A DNA stretch of 17,269 bases from CAWUKT01 sp963923035 (GTDB taxonomy: Bacteria; Bacteroidota; Bacteroidia; J057; JADKCL01). This document shows positions 15,615 through 17,269 of this stretch, piece by piece. The stretch is taken from assembly GCA_963923035.1 (NCBI GenBank), contig CAWUKT010000117.1, forward strand, positions 1-17,269, in the 5' to 3' direction. The notes beneath the pieces are model-generated. The model ran no database searches and was not told where the DNA came from. It worked only from the letters and a program-made list of their open reading frames with translations. Numbering within the stretch: the stretch's first letter is position 1; every line of letters begins with the position of its first letter. The translations under genes and the position numbers were made by a program.

Positions 15615-15911
15615 CTACAAGTCCTCCTCAATAAAAACAATCGCCAAACCTCCTCCATCAGCCTCAAGAACTCGAACTTGATAGCCATTTCCCATTTTCT
15701 CCACTTCCACTCTTCCTTCTGCATAGGCTTCTCGGACCTCGCAGCATGTGAGATCACATGAACCAGCGACAGCTTCTACCAGTTGATCGAGCAAGCGAGG
15801 ATCAATGTCTTGTGATTCGGTGGCGTGGAGGATAGGTGACATGCTGTAAGCCTGTACGCTTCCCATGAAGGCTGCCAAAGCAACCAGCGCAACGAGTGTT
15901 CTGAAATTCAT
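15615..15911 (-). CDS. Small secreted cysteine-containing protein
   Basis: A 98-residue protein with a clear signal peptide (residues 1-21, LVALVALAAFMG core, cleavage after SVQA). The mature part of about 77 residues carries C52, C56 and C57 (SCDLTCCEV) and an acidic C-terminus with a beta-hairpin-like stretch (GYQVRVLEADGGGLAIVFIE). It is probably periplasmic or secreted, and the cysteines could form a disulfide or bind a metal. I do not recognise the family. Its 5' leader contains a GGCCC-AAG-GGGCC hairpin (15929-15941). Confidence 0.65.
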   Translation of the reverse strand: MNFRTLVALVALAAFMGSVQAYSMSPILHATESQDIDPRLLDQLVEAVAGSCDLTCCEVREAYAEGRVEVEKMGNGYQVRVLEADGGGLAIVFIEEDL

Positions 15912-16136
15912 CTCTGTACGTTATTGGTGGCCCAAGGGGCCGTCTCTGTTACGTAGCTACCGCGATTGAATCCATTTGGACTCTATCAAAGTCCCATTTC
16001 TTTCCTATTGGAAAGGTTCTCTCGGCCTTTGTTTCCGTGGTACTAACTAAAATTTAAACCGTCGGTAATATACCACTTTGGAGAATGCTCCCTACACCTT
16101 CTCCTGATTTTCAGCCTTTCCCCCGATTACATCATT

Positions 16137-16166
16137 AAAAAAGTTGAACCGCGAGATTTTCGCGGT
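16137..16166 (-). terminator. Rho-independent terminator-like hairpin
   Basis: ACCGCGA (16148-16154) and TCGCGGT (16160-16166) form a perfect 7-base stem with a 5-base loop. On the minus strand the stem is followed, four bases later, by a run of six T (complement of 16137-16142). No minus-strand gene ends here, so it may stop antisense transcripts before the small secreted protein's promoter. Confidence 0.4.
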
Positions 16167-16211
16167 CCAAATATCCACTTTGTAATTTTGGGTCGGTCAA
16201 CCGCGAGATTT
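16147..16211. repeat. Direct repeat AACCGCGAGATTT, two copies
   Basis: The 13-base sequence occurs at 16147-16159 and again at 16199-16211, 52 bases apart start to start. The first copy forms half of the terminator-like hairpin; the second is followed by TTTTT on the plus strand (16214-16218) but lacks the pairing arm. Confidence 0.45.
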
Positions 16212-16491
16212 CGTTTTTGGCATTTATCCGGGTGACGCACTTCAAACCTGCCATTTGGCTGTTAATACTGGATTTAATAGCTTTCTGCGATCCTCACGTA
16301 ATACCGCTCGAAATTCAAGCCGCATTCCTTTTGATCTTCGGAGAAAGAAAAGTTTCATCGGAAATACTTGGCCAAAATGGAGCGCCTTGCTAATTTTATG
16401 TCGCAACCTTCATTACGCCTTTTTGAATCGACAGCTTTTGTGTAAAACCAATTGATTGATTCGCCGTTCCTTCGGCGCAACCCTGTTGACC

Positions 16492-17269
16492 ATGACCGAA
16501 AACATCCACTCTACGGCCCCAGCCGAGTCTGAAGGATTGCAGTTGCAAGCCTCCGGGACAGCAGCGATGATGCCCCCAGCCCTGCAATTGACCGCTGATC
16601 CCCTCATCCCGGTCCAACGCAGTGAGCACATCCCCGACCTCGCGGGGAGTGGGACGCCCATCGATTTTCAGGAAGGCGAAGGAACAACCACCGGTGCCGA
16701 CCTCGAAACCTATCGTGGAGCCAACATCGGCAAAGTGGGAGCCATTGCAGCCAGCGCCGACCAATACGCCGCCGCTCAGGCACAGGGCGGTATGAATATC
16801 CGCAAGACCCCGATTCCGTCGGGTGAAGTCCTGGGGCAAATTCCGGTCGGGCAAAAGGTATTTGTCAAAGCAGAGAATCAATCGGGCGGTTGGGCCTTCG
16901 TGGTGGCCTTTGATGGAACGGCGGGGTGGATCAGTCAGACGTTTGTGCGGACCGACATGCCCGACCCGGAGGCTGTTTTGCACCACGTCACCGAAGCCAA
17001 CCTGACCACAATCCTCGAACAGCACTACCACAAAGGCGGACGCTATGAGATCGGCACGGGCAACGACTTTGCCACCCTCGCGGTAGCCGTAGCGGCCGCC
17101 AACCAAGGCACCCAGGGCGTGTACGTCGATGCAGAAAAAATCCAGCAATGGATGAACGACAATCCGATCCGCAGCTACGACTATATCGCCGGAAATCTCG
17201 CCAAATACAGCGCTGTGGGCATCCGTTCCGGCCTCAATATTTGGTTGCCGGGGGCCAGCTATGTGAAAG
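16492..17269 (+). CDS. N-terminal part of a protein with an SH3b-like domain (open at window end)
   Basis: The frame from ATG 16492 stays open to the window edge (259 residues seen). Residues 1-95 are low-complexity and rich in P, A, T and E, like a flexible head. Residues 100-152 look like a bacterial SH3 domain (MNIRKTPIPSGEVLGQIPVG, then WAFVVAFDGTAGWISQTFV). Residues 155-259 form a helical segment with ATLAVAVAAANQGTQGVYVD and PIRSYDYIAGNLAKYSAVGI, unknown to me. No signal peptide is seen. SH3b domains often bind cell-wall or surface ligands, and such architectures occur in large multi-domain Bacteroidota proteins, including putative toxins; this is only a suggestion. A 250-codon minus-strand frame overlaps but has no recognisable content and is treated as a shadow. 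Confidence 0.65.
   Translation, partial: MTENIHSTAPAESEGLQLQASGTAAMMPPALQLTADPLIPVQRSEHIPDLAGSGTPIDFQEGEGTTTGADLETYRGANIGKVGAIAASADQYAAAQAQGGMNIRKTPIPSGEVLGQIPVGQKVFVKAENQSGGWAFVVAFDGTAGWISQTFVRTDMPDPEAVLHHVTEANLTTILEQHYHKGGRYEIGTGNDFATLAVAVAAANQGTQGVYVDAEKIQQWMNDNPIRSYDYIAGNLAKYSAVGIRSGLNIWLPGASYVK

Larger units (their letters stand above)
15912..16491. other. Intergenic stretch with hairpins, 580 bases
   Basis: This gap separates the leader of the small secreted protein from the SH3b-containing gene; both promoters should be here. It holds inverted repeats GGACT/AGTCC (15978-15994), CTTTCC/GGAAAG (16000-16015) and CGCCG/CGGCG (16462-16477, just upstream of the next start), plus the terminator-like hairpin and direct repeat listed separately. 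A 66-codon frame at 16255-16455 shows no recognisable features. Confidence 0.55.

Noticed and set aside
16396..17148. A 250-codon minus-strand frame at the right end.
   Set aside because: The opposite frame has an SH3b-like domain and stays open to the edge; the minus frame has no recognisable content.

Overview
The window looks like a chromosomal stretch of a Bacteroidota bacterium, most likely from the Saprospiria/Chitinophagia side. The main evidence is a 1062-residue secreted protein ending in a gliding-motility-associated (CHU_C type) C-terminal domain, which is the sorting tag of the type IX secretion system. The mid-range base composition and the long lineage-type hypothetical proteins agree with this. 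I saw no rRNA, tRNA, CRISPR array, transposase or integrase.

Left part (about 280-8300): a divergent module. On the minus strand is a 600-residue RtcR-like AAA+ protein. It has a CARF-like N-terminal region, a sigma-54-activator ATPase core that has lost the GAFTGA loop, and a Fis-like helix-turn-helix. On the plus strand, across a 174-base gap, six genes are packed end to end: a HEPN-type protein with an R-x4-H motif (reading frame broken by a +1 shift), a GT4 glycosyltransferase, a radical SAM/SPASM enzyme, a histidine phosphatase, a NodU/CmcH-type O-carbamoyltransferase and a WG-repeat protein. The junctions are a 1-base gap or short overlaps, so these genes are probably co-translated and work together. 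The four enzymes suggest building and decorating a glycan or small molecule (radical chemistry, glycosylation, dephosphorylation, carbamoylation). The HEPN protein and the CARF-AAA+ protein are typical of RNA-damage or conflict systems. I do not recognise the combination as a described system, and it is the strongest novelty candidate here.

Middle part (about 8500-13400): a minus-strand cluster that starts with the large T9SS cargo protein. Overlapping its end is a 215-residue helix-turn-helix protein, and overlapping the end of that is a 52-residue single-pass membrane protein. Two small unrecognised proteins follow. A gene-poor stretch (13406-14130) separates this cluster from the next part and holds several inverted and direct repeats.

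Right part (14131-17269): a 492-residue helical hypothetical protein faces a 98-residue secreted cysteine-containing protein. Next is a 580-base intergenic stretch with a minus-strand terminator-like hairpin and a short direct repeat. Last is the start of a large protein with an SH3b-like domain that runs off the window edge.
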